Assembly (NCBI GenBank): GCA_045617405.1
Contig: JAZLIL010000077.1
Location: 1-6,255, forward strand
Length of the DNA stretch: 6,255 nucleotides
Direction of reading: 5' to 3'
From: JAZLIL01 sp045617405
Lineage (GTDB): Bacteria; Bacillota; Clostridia; Lachnospirales; Lachnospiraceae
Under the pieces are notes generated by a model, which was not told where the DNA came from, did not search any database, and was given only the letters and a program-made list of their open reading frames with translations. Shown piece by piece: positions 1-5,805 of this stretch (within the stretch, counting starts at the first letter, position 1; each line of letters begins with the position of its first letter). The position numbers were made by a program, and so were the translations under genes.

Positions 1-271
1 ACCGCTTGGCCTCCGACTTCTCATATACCTTGAAAAGGTCTTCCCATTGAGCAATCTGAACAACCGGAGTTGTAATGTTGACACTCTGATTCAGTAATGA
101 GGAAAGTGTTGTTGCTGCAGTTCCGAGACTGATATTGGAAACCTCACCGACAGCATCCTTTTCAAGATCAGAGAGTGTATCCTGGGAATTTGATGATCCG
201 CTTGAGGAAGAACTCGGACTTCCGCCGTTCAATAAGGCGTCAATTTCATCCTGTGATAACATTCCGTCCAT
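1..271 (-). CDS. fliY: Flagellar motor switch protein FliY (FliN/CheC-type), N-terminal 90 residues, cut by window edge
   Basis: Part of the cytoplasmic C-ring of the flagellar motor. In FliY-type proteins an N-terminal CheY-P-binding peptide and a CheC-like phosphatase domain precede a FliN/SpoA domain, which would lie outside this window. Residues 5-14 (LSQDEIDALL) match the FliM-type CheY-P docking peptide. A Ser/Gly-rich linker follows at about 16-34. Residues D39, E43, N46 and P69 exactly fit the CheC-family active-site pattern D/S-x3-E-x2-N-x22-P, so the first phosphatase site looks intact. This separates FliY from the short FliN of enteric bacteria. The ATG at 271 is three bases after the fliM stop; a GGGGAGG ribosome site at 280-286, inside the end of fliM, lies 8 bases upstream. 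The two genes are therefore probably translationally coupled. The family is firm; the second active site and the SpoA domain cannot be seen. Confidence 0.93.
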   Translation of the reverse strand, partial: MDGMLSQDEIDALLNGGSPSSSSSGSSNSQDTLSDLEKDAVGEVSNISLGTAATTLSSLLNQSVNITTPVVQIAQWEDLFKVYEKSEAKR

Positions 272-274
272 CGA

Positions 275-1255
275 TTATTCCTCCCCTCTGATTATTTGCG
301 AAATTTTAACGGCATACGCTTCGCCGGATGAACCCGGCAAGGCTGTAAATTTCCTGATATTTCCGACATAAACATCAAGCTCATCATTTATCTTAGTATT
401 AAGCTTTATTATGTCGCCTTTCTGTATGTTGACAAACTCACGCAGTGAAATAGAGCTTCTTCCGAGAAATGCCCGTATCGGCACCATTGCTTTCGCAATT
501 GCTATCTCAATGATGTCCTTGTAGTCTTCATCGGCAACGACCTTCATTGTTGAGTACCAATACTTGGTGTTCAGCTTGTCAATAACGCTTTCAAGAACTT
601 CATACGGCAGACAGATGTTCATCATTCCCTCAACGGAACCAATCTTCAGGTTAAGAGTAATGATAGAAGCCATCTCATTCGGTGCAATAATCTGAGCAAA
701 CTGAGAGTTTGTCTCAATCCTGATAAGACGGGGTTCGAGCTTCACCACGTTAGCCCAGGGTTCCATCAAAAGGTTTGTTACTACGGTAAAAATTCTTTCG
801 ATGATAACAAGCTCAATTTCGGAGAAGTCTCTGCTCTTATCAAGCGGGACTCCCGCACCCCCGAGCATTCTGTCAACTATTGCATAACCAATGTTGTCGG
901 CAAGTTCAATAATGATATTACCCTCAAGCGGCGAGAAATCAACGATTCCCAAAAGTACCGGGTTTGAAAGTGCATTTGAGAACTCTGAATAGACCTGTGC
1001 CTCAGAGTTCATTACATCTACCTGAACATTCTTCCTTAAGTAAACAGGAAGATGAGTCGAAAGCAATCTTCCAAAATGTTCAAAAATAATCTCAAGCGTT
1101 CTTAAGTGTTCTTTTGAAAACTTCGAAGGACGGTGAAAATCATAATTTTTGACGACCTTCTGATTGCTTTCCTTAATGTCGTCAGCATCGAGTTCACCAC
1201 TGCTTAGTGCTGCGAGCAGATTGTCTATTTCGTTTTGAGATAAAACATCGCCCAT
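275..1255 (-). CDS. fliM: Flagellar motor switch protein FliM
   Basis: Middle layer of the rotor C-ring. It binds CheY-P and, through FliG and FliN/FliY, sets the direction of rotation. The 326-residue length is normal for the family. Residues 5-14 (LSQNEIDNLL) are the CheY-P docking peptide. The middle CheC-like domain spans about 45-230 and contains the GGxG motif at 132-135 (LGGAG), which in FliM contributes to the FliG contact. The C-terminal SpoA/FliN-like domain spans about 250-322. The ATG at 1255 is preceded by GGAGGA at 1261-1266. The gene starts 57 bases after the fliL stop, with a stem-loop in the gap, and ends three bases before fliY. Its N-terminal peptide closely resembles that of FliY, so both C-ring proteins appear able to dock CheY-P. 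No truncation or missing motif is seen. Confidence 0.97.
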   Translation of the reverse strand: MGDVLSQNEIDNLLAALSSGELDADDIKESNQKVVKNYDFHRPSKFSKEHLRTLEIIFEHFGRLLSTHLPVYLRKNVQVDVMNSEAQVYSEFSNALSNPVLLGIVDFSPLEGNIIIELADNIGYAIVDRMLGGAGVPLDKSRDFSEIELVIIERIFTVVTNLLMEPWANVVKLEPRLIRIETNSQFAQIIAPNEMASIITLNLKIGSVEGMMNICLPYEVLESVIDKLNTKYWYSTMKVVADEDYKDIIEIAIAKAMVPIRAFLGRSSISLREFVNIQKGDIIKLNTKINDELDVYVGNIRKFTALPGSSGEAYAVKISQIIRGEE

Positions 1256-1270
1256 TACACTCCTCCAAAT

Positions 1271-1294
1271 ACATGCACACCTTGATGTACATGT
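1271..1294 (-). other. Stem-loop in the fliL-fliM gap, just upstream of the fliM ribosome site
   Basis: Arms 1286-1294 and 1271-1279 pair over 9 bases around the 6-base loop 1280-1285. In the transcribed (minus) strand the arms read ACAUGUACA and UGUGCAUGU, which pair throughout with one U-G wobble. On the plus strand that position is a C-A mismatch. The hairpin ends four bases before the fliM GGAGGA sequence. No U-tract follows, so it is not a factor-independent terminator. A role in mRNA processing, stability or fliM translation is inference. Confidence 0.5.
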
Positions 1295-1312
1295 CGACGA
1301 CGCCGGGTGCTC

Positions 1313-1831
1313 CTACTGGGCAATAGCATCGAGCGTACAATCAACGATCATCGTAGAATCAAACAGAGCCTGGATTTCATTGAGAATCTGCTTCTTGGTT
1401 GCCTTCCTCTTATCAACATCATTGAGCTCGGCAAGTGTCATCTGTCCAACGTTATTCATGACGATCTGCTTTATGTCAGGCTTGAGGGTTGCAACCATGA
1501 CACCCTTAGCCTTATAGTCTTCGTGCGTTGTGTCTACCGTTACACTGAAACTGATTTCAGCGTAGTGACTCTTCGGATTCTCCTCGTTTGGATCGGCCTT
1601 CAGATTACATTTGATGCTGTCAAGTTCGACCTTTTCAATCTTAGTAATATCGTAAGATGTCTTCTCTTCGGTAGGTGATTCAAGTTCAAGCTCGACTATT
1701 GAAAGAATCTCGGTAATGAGCTTATCGGTTCTCTTTGAGTTGGGAACCACAAGGAAAAACATTACTGCCGTCAATGACAGATTGACAACCGTCAGTATCA
1801 GGATCAGCACAGCCAGCATATTCTTCTTCAT
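1313..1831 (-). CDS. fliL: Flagellar basal body-associated protein FliL
   Basis: Single-pass membrane protein that in other bacteria associates with the stator, supporting torque generation. The 172 residues show a short basic N-terminus (MKKN), one hydrophobic membrane segment at about 5-29 and an extracytoplasmic domain after it, the FliL arrangement. Sequence conservation in the outer domain is weak, as usual for FliL, so the call rests on topology, size and position between motB and fliM. The start was set at the ATG ending at 1831, because GGAGGT at 1837-1842 lies 5 bases upstream. An in-frame GTG at 1846 would place that ribosome site inside the coding region, so the longer 177-residue reading is unlikely. 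The gene begins 21 bases after the motB stop. Confidence 0.88.
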   Translation of the reverse strand: MKKNMLAVLILILTVVNLSLTAVMFFLVVPNSKRTDKLITEILSIVELELESPTEEKTSYDITKIEKVELDSIKCNLKADPNEENPKSHYAEISFSVTVDTTHEDYKAKGVMVATLKPDIKQIVMNNVGQMTLAELNDVDKRKATKKQILNEIQALFDSTMIVDCTLDAIAQ

Positions 1832-1836
1832 GTTAC

Positions 1837-1842
1837 ACCTCC
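1837..1842 (-). promoter_or_regulatory. Ribosome-binding site deciding the fliL start
   Basis: GGAGGT in the transcribed strand, 5 bases before the ATG at 1831. It falls inside the coding region implied by the in-frame GTG at 1846, and so favours the shorter 172-residue FliL. Confidence 0.85.
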
Positions 1843-1852
1843 GCACACACTA

Positions 1853-2692
1853 TCAGTCAGAATTCATCGAATTGTATATTCTGATTTCAATCCTTCTGTT
1901 TCTCGCACGACCCTCAGCGGTTGAATTATCCGCAATGGGATCGTACTCGCCTCTTCCTGTCCAGGAAAGCTTTCCAATGTCCAAACCGTTATTTTCAACA
2001 AGAAACTCTGCCGCAGCAATTGCACGCGCGGATGAGAGCATCTCGTTTGACTCAAACCTTGACGAATTCATCGGAACATTATCCGTGTGTCCGATAATGT
2101 CAATCCTGCTTTCAGGATACCTTGAAAGAATCTTTCCGGTCTTTCTGAGAATCAGCTCCGAATCAGACCTGATTACATCACTTCCCGAATCAAAGAGAAC
2201 GGATCCGCTGATCAGAATTTCAACATACTTTCCGTTCGAATCCATCCCAACATCGAGATACCCGACAAGGCTCTGCTTCTCAACCTGGGCAACAACATCA
2301 TCAAGCAGCTTTTTTGTTTCCTCGATGTTTGCCTCCGTAACCTTTTGCGCAAAGGACTTGTTATCCTTCTTTTCAGTCTCACCGCCTTTTTTTACCTGTT
2401 CGCCTTCCGTATCTTCCTTTGAACCGTAATCGGTGTAGTACTCGTCAACATCATTGAGCTGTGAAGTACCTACGCCAACCATGGCACCGTCTCCGATTGC
2501 AGTCTTTCCTGAATCAAAAATACTGAAATCGCTGTCGAACGAAGCAACTACCTGCTCCCACTTGTCCGCATCGGTACTTGACATGGCGAACAGCAAAACG
2601 AAGAAGCAAAGAAGCAGGTTCATCAGGTCGGAGAAAGTTGACATCCAGGCAGGTGACCCTTTAGGCGGATCTTCCTGTTTCTTTCTTGCCAA
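1853..2692 (-). CDS. motB: Flagellar stator protein MotB, PomB-like (probable Na+-type)
   Basis: Peptidoglycan-anchored half of the ion-driven stator. Of 279 residues, the N-terminus is basic and a single membrane helix spans about 18-38, carrying the ion-binding aspartate D22 in the block WMSTFSDLMNLLLCFFVLL. This block is close to Vibrio PomB (WMGTFADLM...CFFVLL); T19, D22 and C29 here line up with PomB T21, D24 and C31. A plug-like segment (about 41-60) and a charged, Gly/Lys/Glu-rich linker (about 66-118) follow. The OmpA-like peptidoglycan-binding domain covers about 150-272, with GHTDN at 201-205 and the GRARNRRIEI block at 261-270. The start codon is TTG at 2692, with GAGGGG at 2702-2707 nine bases upstream; the nearby ATG beginning at 2699 is out of frame. 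It starts 6 bases after the motA stop. Ion type is inferred from sequence. Confidence 0.96.
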   Translation of the reverse strand: MARKKQEDPPKGSPAWMSTFSDLMNLLLCFFVLLFAMSSTDADKWEQVVASFDSDFSIFDSGKTAIGDGAMVGVGTSQLNDVDEYYTDYGSKEDTEGEQVKKGGETEKKDNKSFAQKVTEANIEETKKLLDDVVAQVEKQSLVGYLDVGMDSNGKYVEILISGSVLFDSGSDVIRSDSELILRKTGKILSRYPESRIDIIGHTDNVPMNSSRFESNEMLSSARAIAAAEFLVENNGLDIGKLSWTGRGEYDPIADNSTAEGRARNRRIEIRIYNSMNSD

Positions 2693-2698
2693 GTATCA

Positions 2699-3517
2699 TC
2701 ACCCCTCTTCCTGAGCGCCGTCACCACCGTTAGCCGCTGAGTAAGCGCTTCTCTTTTCAGGTGAAAGGAATGACTTAAGCTTCTCCTCGATAACTCTGGG
2801 GTTCTCTCCTGCCTGAATTGAAAGAAGACCTTCTACCATGACCTCCTTCATCTGAATCTCGGAATCATTGTTTGACTTAAGCTTTGTCGCAACAGGAGTA
2901 CCGATCCAGTTCGCAAGCACGGAACCGTAATAGGTTGTAACAAGGGCAACCGCCATGTTAGGACCTACGGCATTAAGGTCATCCAGCTTTTTAAGCATGT
3001 TGATAAGTCCGATCAGGGTACCGATCATACCCCAGGCAGGTCCCATGGAAGCTAAGTTCTCCCAGAAACTGATTACATCCTTATGTCTTGTTTCAATGCA
3101 TGAAAGCTCGGTCTCGAGGATGCTTCTGACAAGTTCAGGATCCGTACCGTCAACAATAAGAAGAATACCCTTCTTCAGGAACTCATCCTCGATGTTGGCA
3201 GCGGCCTCTTCAAGAGCCAGAAGTCCTTCCTTTCGTGCCACGTTCGAGAGATCGATAATCCTTTTGATGGTTTCTTCTTCATTAGTCTGCTGAACCTTTG
3301 TTACAAGCAGGAACGTTTTTAAGTTTTTAACGAATGTTTTCGGGTCGGGCATGGTGATCATGATAGCCATGAACGCACCACCGAAGGTAATCAGTGCAGA
3401 CGGTGCATCCAGGAAGCCCATGACCTTGGAAAAATCAACGGTACCTTTATCGAAAACCATACCGAAGATCATAAGGACGAACGCCAAAACCAATCCAATA
3501 ATTGTCGCTAGATCCAA
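2699..3517 (-). CDS. motA: Flagellar stator protein MotA, PomA-like (probable Na+-type)
   Basis: Ion-channel half of the stator; with MotB it couples ion flow to rotor movement. The 272 residues hold four membrane segments, at about 4-22, 34-54, 150-175 and 184-206. A large cytoplasmic loop lies between the second and third. The start MDLATIIGL resembles Vibrio PomA. Loop residues R95 and E103 have the same spacing as E. coli MotA R90/E98 and PomA R88/E96, which contact FliG. P160 and P240 correspond to the conserved E. coli P173 and P222. T167 and T195 line up with PomA T158 and T186. The protein ends in a short Gly/Glu-rich tail. The start is TTG at 3517, with AGGGG at 3526-3530 eight bases upstream. 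It follows flbD by 49 bases and precedes motB by 6, so the two stator genes form a tight pair. Confidence 0.96.
   Translation of the reverse strand: MDLATIIGLVLAFVLMIFGMVFDKGTVDFSKVMGFLDAPSALITFGGAFMAIMITMPDPKTFVKNLKTFLLVTKVQQTNEEETIKRIIDLSNVARKEGLLALEEAAANIEDEFLKKGILLIVDGTDPELVRSILETELSCIETRHKDVISFWENLASMGPAWGMIGTLIGLINMLKKLDDLNAVGPNMAVALVTTYYGSVLANWIGTPVATKLKSNNDSEIQMKEVMVEGLLSIQAGENPRVIEEKLKSFLSPEKRSAYSAANGGDGAQEEG
2702..2707 (-). promoter_or_regulatory. Ribosome-binding site supporting the TTG start of motB
   Basis: GAGGGG in the transcribed strand, inside the last codons of motA and nine bases before the TTG at 2692. Its place across the motA end and motB start suggests translational coupling of the two stator genes. 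Confidence 0.7.
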
Positions 3518-3525
3518 GACTTTTT

Positions 3526-3530
3526 CCCCT
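3526..3530 (-). promoter_or_regulatory. Ribosome-binding site supporting the TTG start of motA
   Basis: AGGGG in the transcribed strand, eight bases before the TTG at 3517. It is weaker than the AGGAGG-type sites of flgE, fliL and fliM in this operon. Confidence 0.65.
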
Positions 3531-3566
3531 GTATTCTATTAATTTACCAAGCGAAAAAACCACAAT

Positions 3567-3785
3567 CTATTGTGTCTCTTCATGCTGGTCACTATCAATA
3601 TATTGACAAAATACATCTCGTTTATACAATTTTACTAAACTCTTTACGGTTTGTCTACTCTCTTTTACTAATATTTTTTTGCCTGTTGTAAGAGTGATTA
3701 AGGTATCCGGAACTTCTTCGATTGTTTCAATCAGATCGGCATTGATTGTAATAATCTCACTGCTCATTTTAGTAACATCGATCAT
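3567..3785 (-). CDS. flbD: FlbD/SwrD family flagellar protein
   Basis: Small cytoplasmic protein of 72 residues, normal for the family. The pattern MI-x-VTK ... TINADLIETIEEVPDTLITLTTGKK is the FlbD signature: N-terminal beta-strand rich core at about 1-42, then a basic helix at about 45-57. The B. subtilis homologue SwrD (YlzI) is reported to raise flagellar motor power and support swarming. The mechanism is not established, and transfer to this organism is inference. The start was placed at the ATG ending at 3785: GAGGTG at 3791-3796 lies 5 bases upstream and the protein then begins with the family's MI. A longer in-frame reading from 3827 would add 14 residues encoded by the hairpin and is unlikely. 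The gene is directly followed by motA and motB, which fits a stator-linked role. Confidence 0.93.
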   Translation of the reverse strand: MIDVTKMSSEIITINADLIETIEEVPDTLITLTTGKKILVKESRQTVKSLVKLYKRDVFCQYIDSDQHEETQ

Positions 3786-3790
3786 GTTTT

Positions 3791-3796
3791 CACCTC
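3791..3796 (-). promoter_or_regulatory. Ribosome-binding site deciding the flbD start
   Basis: GAGGTG in the transcribed strand, 5 bases before the ATG at 3785 and immediately next to the base of a strong stem-loop (3797-3824). It rules against the longer start at 3827. Confidence 0.85.
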
Positions 3797-3824
3797 GTCC
3801 TGCGGCCCTTTTGGACCGCAGGAC
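3797..3824 (-). other. Strong 12-bp stem-loop between flgE and flbD
   Basis: In the transcribed strand GUCCUGCGGUCC (3824-3813) pairs with GGGCCGCAGGAC (3808-3797) around an AAAA loop, giving 12 continuous pairs with one U-G wobble. On the plus strand that pair is a C-A mismatch, so the fold is complete only in the mRNA. The flbD ribosome site begins at the next base. No U-tract follows on either strand, which argues against a factor-independent terminator. Processing, 3'-end protection of flgE mRNA, or control of flbD translation are possible roles, all inferred. Confidence 0.7.
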
Positions 3825-3825
3825 C

Positions 3826-3847
3826 AATAATCAGCTTACTGATAATT
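3826..3847 (-). other. AU-rich stem-loop overlapping the flgE stop codon
   Basis: Transcribed-strand arms AAUUAUCAG (3847-3839) and CUGAUUAUU (3834-3826) form 8 of 9 pairs, with one U-U mismatch, around a 4-base loop. The outer arm includes the last two bases of the flgE TAA. It stands one base from the stronger 3797-3824 hairpin, so the whole 60-base gap is nearly double-stranded in the mRNA. It is weaker and may be fortuitous. Confidence 0.4.
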
Positions 3848-5294
3848 AACGCTTAAGATTGATAAGTTCCTCAAGAAGAGTATCGGATGTTGTAATGATT
3901 CTTGAGTTAGCCTGGAATCCACGCTGTGTTGTGATCATCTCGGTAAATTCCGTTGAAAGATCGACGTTTGACATTTCGAGAACACCTGTGTTCATCTTTC
4001 CGCCGCTGACCGAGATATCCTGACCGACACCGTCAAATTCACCGGAGTTCATTGTCTCCTGATAAAGGTTGTTTCCGACTGCTTCAAGACCTGCCGGATT
4101 TGCAAAGGATGTAACTGCAATCTGTCCGAGAAGCTTTGTGTCGCCGTTATCGTAGGAACCGTAGATACGTCCCGTGATATCGACGCTGAGTCCTGACATA
4201 TTTCCCTGAGGCTGACCTGCACCGCTGCCGTCCTCAACATTGCCTCGTGATGTTGAAATGGAAGATGAACCGCTGCTTGCGTACATCGTCATCTTTGAAA
4301 AATCAACTTCGACGAGCTGGAAGGGGTTGGGATCTGATGTAAGACTTAAGTAGATGCTCTTCTGTCCGTCCTCTTCACCGACCTGTCTGAACTTACCTGT
4401 AGAAGCATCGAACTGAAGCTGAACGGGATCCATCTCAATTCTGACTTCACCGGTCAGTTCATCTACTTCAATTGAACTTTGCTCCGAATCCTGGGCACCG
4501 AAAATGAATGCCGAAAGGTTCTCATTTAACGAATATGTTACATTTCCGTCATCCTCTTCCGTCTTTGTAACAAATACAGACTTTCCCTTTGAATCAAGGA
4601 AATCGGTTACAACTACATCGTATGTTGCTGTACTGTCTTCCGACTGTGTAAACTTAAGAACAGCCATATAGCTCTGCCCGAGGTTATCGTAGAAGGAAAG
4701 TGTTGTTGTAACACCGCCGTCACTGGTGAGCTTCTCATCCTTGTAATCGATGTTGCCTGTAACATACGCATCTGTTGTGGGCTGGGGCTCAATGTAGAGA
4801 TTCTCGGGAGCCATTACCTTGAGCTCGCTGACTCTGTCAACAGAAACCTGTGAAGGATTACTCTCATCGACCTGCCACCCCATTACCTTGTAACCTGTGG
4901 ATGTACAAAGATTTCCGCCTGCATCAACTGTGAAATTTCCTGCCTTTGTAAAGTAATTCTGCTTACCGTTGTTTACGATGAAGAAGGTCTTTCCTTCGAT
5001 CATAATATCAAGAGCATTGTCAGTTCTTTGTGAACCGCCGTTTACATCGATTTTTGTTGAGATGGATCCGAGATTGGAACCGAGACCGATCTGCTTTGCA
5101 TTCATACCTGCAGTGCCGCGCTCTGCATTGGGACCTGAAGCACTAGATGTTGTCTGATAAAGAATATCCGAAAATGATACTGTACTTGCCTTAAATCCAA
5201 CTGTATTGACGTTGGCAATATTATTACCAATAACATCCATCTTTGTCTGATGGACCTTTAATCCGGAAACACCGGAATACATTGAACGCATCAT
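3846..5294 (-). CDS. flgE: Flagellar hook protein FlgE
   Basis: Structural subunit of the hook, the universal joint outside the cell; exported by the flagellar type III system and assembled under the FlgD cap. The 482 residues show the rod/hook N-terminal block at about 1-45 (YSGVSGLKVHQTKMD, then NNIANVNTVGFK at 24-35). The D1-type segment ALDIMIEGKTFFIV lies at 94-107 and FTKAGNF at 115-121. There is a variable exposed middle, a Ser/Gly-rich stretch at about 340-370, and the conserved C-terminal coiled segment ending DLSTEFTEMITTQRGFQANS...LLEELINLKR. There is no cleaved signal peptide, as expected. The ATG at 5294 has AGGAGGT at 5303-5309, the strongest ribosome site here; a second ATG directly follows and either could be used. 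Stem-loops sit in the gaps on both sides. Confidence 0.97.
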   Translation of the reverse strand: MMRSMYSGVSGLKVHQTKMDVIGNNIANVNTVGFKASTVSFSDILYQTTSSASGPNAERGTAGMNAKQIGLGSNLGSISTKIDVNGGSQRTDNALDIMIEGKTFFIVNNGKQNYFTKAGNFTVDAGGNLCTSTGYKVMGWQVDESNPSQVSVDRVSELKVMAPENLYIEPQPTTDAYVTGNIDYKDEKLTSDGGVTTTLSFYDNLGQSYMAVLKFTQSEDSTATYDVVVTDFLDSKGKSVFVTKTEEDDGNVTYSLNENLSAFIFGAQDSEQSSIEVDELTGEVRIEMDPVQLQFDASTGKFRQVGEEDGQKSIYLSLTSDPNPFQLVEVDFSKMTMYASSGSSSISTSRGNVEDGSGAGQPQGNMSGLSVDITGRIYGSYDNGDTKLLGQIAVTSFANPAGLEAVGNNLYQETMNSGEFDGVGQDISVSGGKMNTGVLEMSNVDLSTEFTEMITTQRGFQANSRIITTSDTLLEELINLKR

Positions 5295-5318
5295 AATATT
5301 TGACCTCCTATGTGCTGT

Positions 5319-5344
5319 GGACAGCTTCTGTCATTCGGCTGTCC
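5319..5344 (-). other. Stem-loop upstream of the flgE ribosome site
   Basis: Perfect 7-base inverted repeat GGACAGC (5319-5325) / GCTGTCC (5338-5344) with a 12-base loop, 9 bases before the flgE AGGAGGT. No U-tract follows in the transcript, so it is not a typical terminator. Confidence 0.45.
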
Positions 5345-5345
5345 G

Positions 5346-5371
5346 AAGCGCCCCCATAAGGTCCGGCGCTT
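5346..5371 (-). other. Second stem-loop in the gap between the TIGR02530-like gene and flgE
   Basis: Perfect 7-base inverted repeat AAGCGCC (5346-5352) / GGCGCTT (5365-5371) with a 12-base loop, only one base from the 5319-5344 hairpin. Stem and loop lengths match the neighbour although the sequences differ. The pair fills most of the 84-base gap. Confidence 0.45.
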
Positions 5372-5378
5372 GTTAATT

Positions 5379-5798
5379 TTACGCAATCACTGCTCCGTCG
5401 ATATTTGTAAAGATTTTTTCATCATCTGCACCGACTGCCGTGATAACTGTCTTGTTACTGACGTTTACAATAAAAGCAAAATCATCAACCATTATCAGGG
5501 AATCCTTTATCCCCTTCTTTGAAGCTGCCTTTGCACCGGTTTCGAGTCTTTCAAGCTGCTCATCCGAAAGATCGATGTTTCTCGCATCCATTCTCTCACC
5601 TGCATGCTTGGAAAACTTCAAAGGTGTGTCAACGGTCAAACCTTCGATTCTCTGATGGAATATCTGTTCAAAGGTCATACCGTTAATCCGGCCGGTTGCT
5701 GCCGCACTGTTTCCGTTCGTCTTTCCAATGCGGTCCTGCATTGCCGCTATAGAGGAATGATTCTGATTGACATTTATTTTGCCTGCATCATTGCTCAT
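5379..5798 (-). CDS. Conserved flagellar operon protein (TIGR02530 type), function unknown
   Basis: A 139-residue soluble protein with no signal peptide or membrane segment. The first 55 or so residues are polar and poorly conserved in character. The C-terminal half carries the family pattern: FSKHAGERM at 62-70, an amphipathic helix DLSDEQLERLETGAKAAS at about 76-93, KGIKDSLIMVDD at 95-106, FIVNVSNKTVITA at 109-121 and FTNIDG at 130-135. I recognise this as the 'flagellar operon protein' family found between flgD and flgE in many Firmicutes; no biochemical role is known to me. Position between hook cap and hook suggests a part in hook assembly or export, which is inference. The ATG at 5798 has AGGAGG at 5806-5811, which overlaps the flgD TAG stop, so translation is probably coupled to flgD. 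Confidence 0.9.
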   Translation of the reverse strand: MSNDAGKINVNQNHSSIAAMQDRIGKTNGNSAAATGRINGMTFEQIFHQRIEGLTVDTPLKFSKHAGERMDARNIDLSDEQLERLETGAKAASKKGIKDSLIMVDDFAFIVNVSNKTVITAVGADDEKIFTNIDGAVIA

Positions 5799-5805
5799 AT
5801 TTCTT

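Noticed and set aside
135..371. Plus-strand open frame of 78 codons across the fliM-fliY junction
   Set aside because: Antisense to fliY and the end of fliM, with no known motif. The Ser-rich FliY linker explains the open frame.
1832..1846. GTG start for fliL at 1846
   Set aside because: The GGAGGT ribosome site lies inside this extension and points to the ATG at 1831.
1716..2429. Long plus-strand open frame of 237 codons opposite motB and fliL
   Set aside because: It lies antisense to two genes with clear family motifs, its product is Ser-rich with no recognisable domain, and it has no sensible ribosome site or neighbour. It is a shadow of the coding strand.
3518..3566. Possible motA promoter in the AT-rich flbD-motA gap (TAGAAT at 3533-3538 on the minus strand)
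   Set aside because: No -35 element at a proper distance: the nearest TTG-like hexamer is about 21 bases away. There is no sigma-28-type pair either. AT-richness alone is not enough.
3797..3824. Factor-independent terminator after flgE
   Set aside because: The stem is strong but is followed by GAGGUGAAAAC in the transcript, with no U-run. The reverse direction also lacks a T-run. Downstream genes belong to the same flagellar set.
3786..3827. Longer flbD start at 3827 (14 extra residues)
   Set aside because: The extension would be encoded by the stem-loop and the true ribosome site. The family begins with MI, matching the ATG at 3785.
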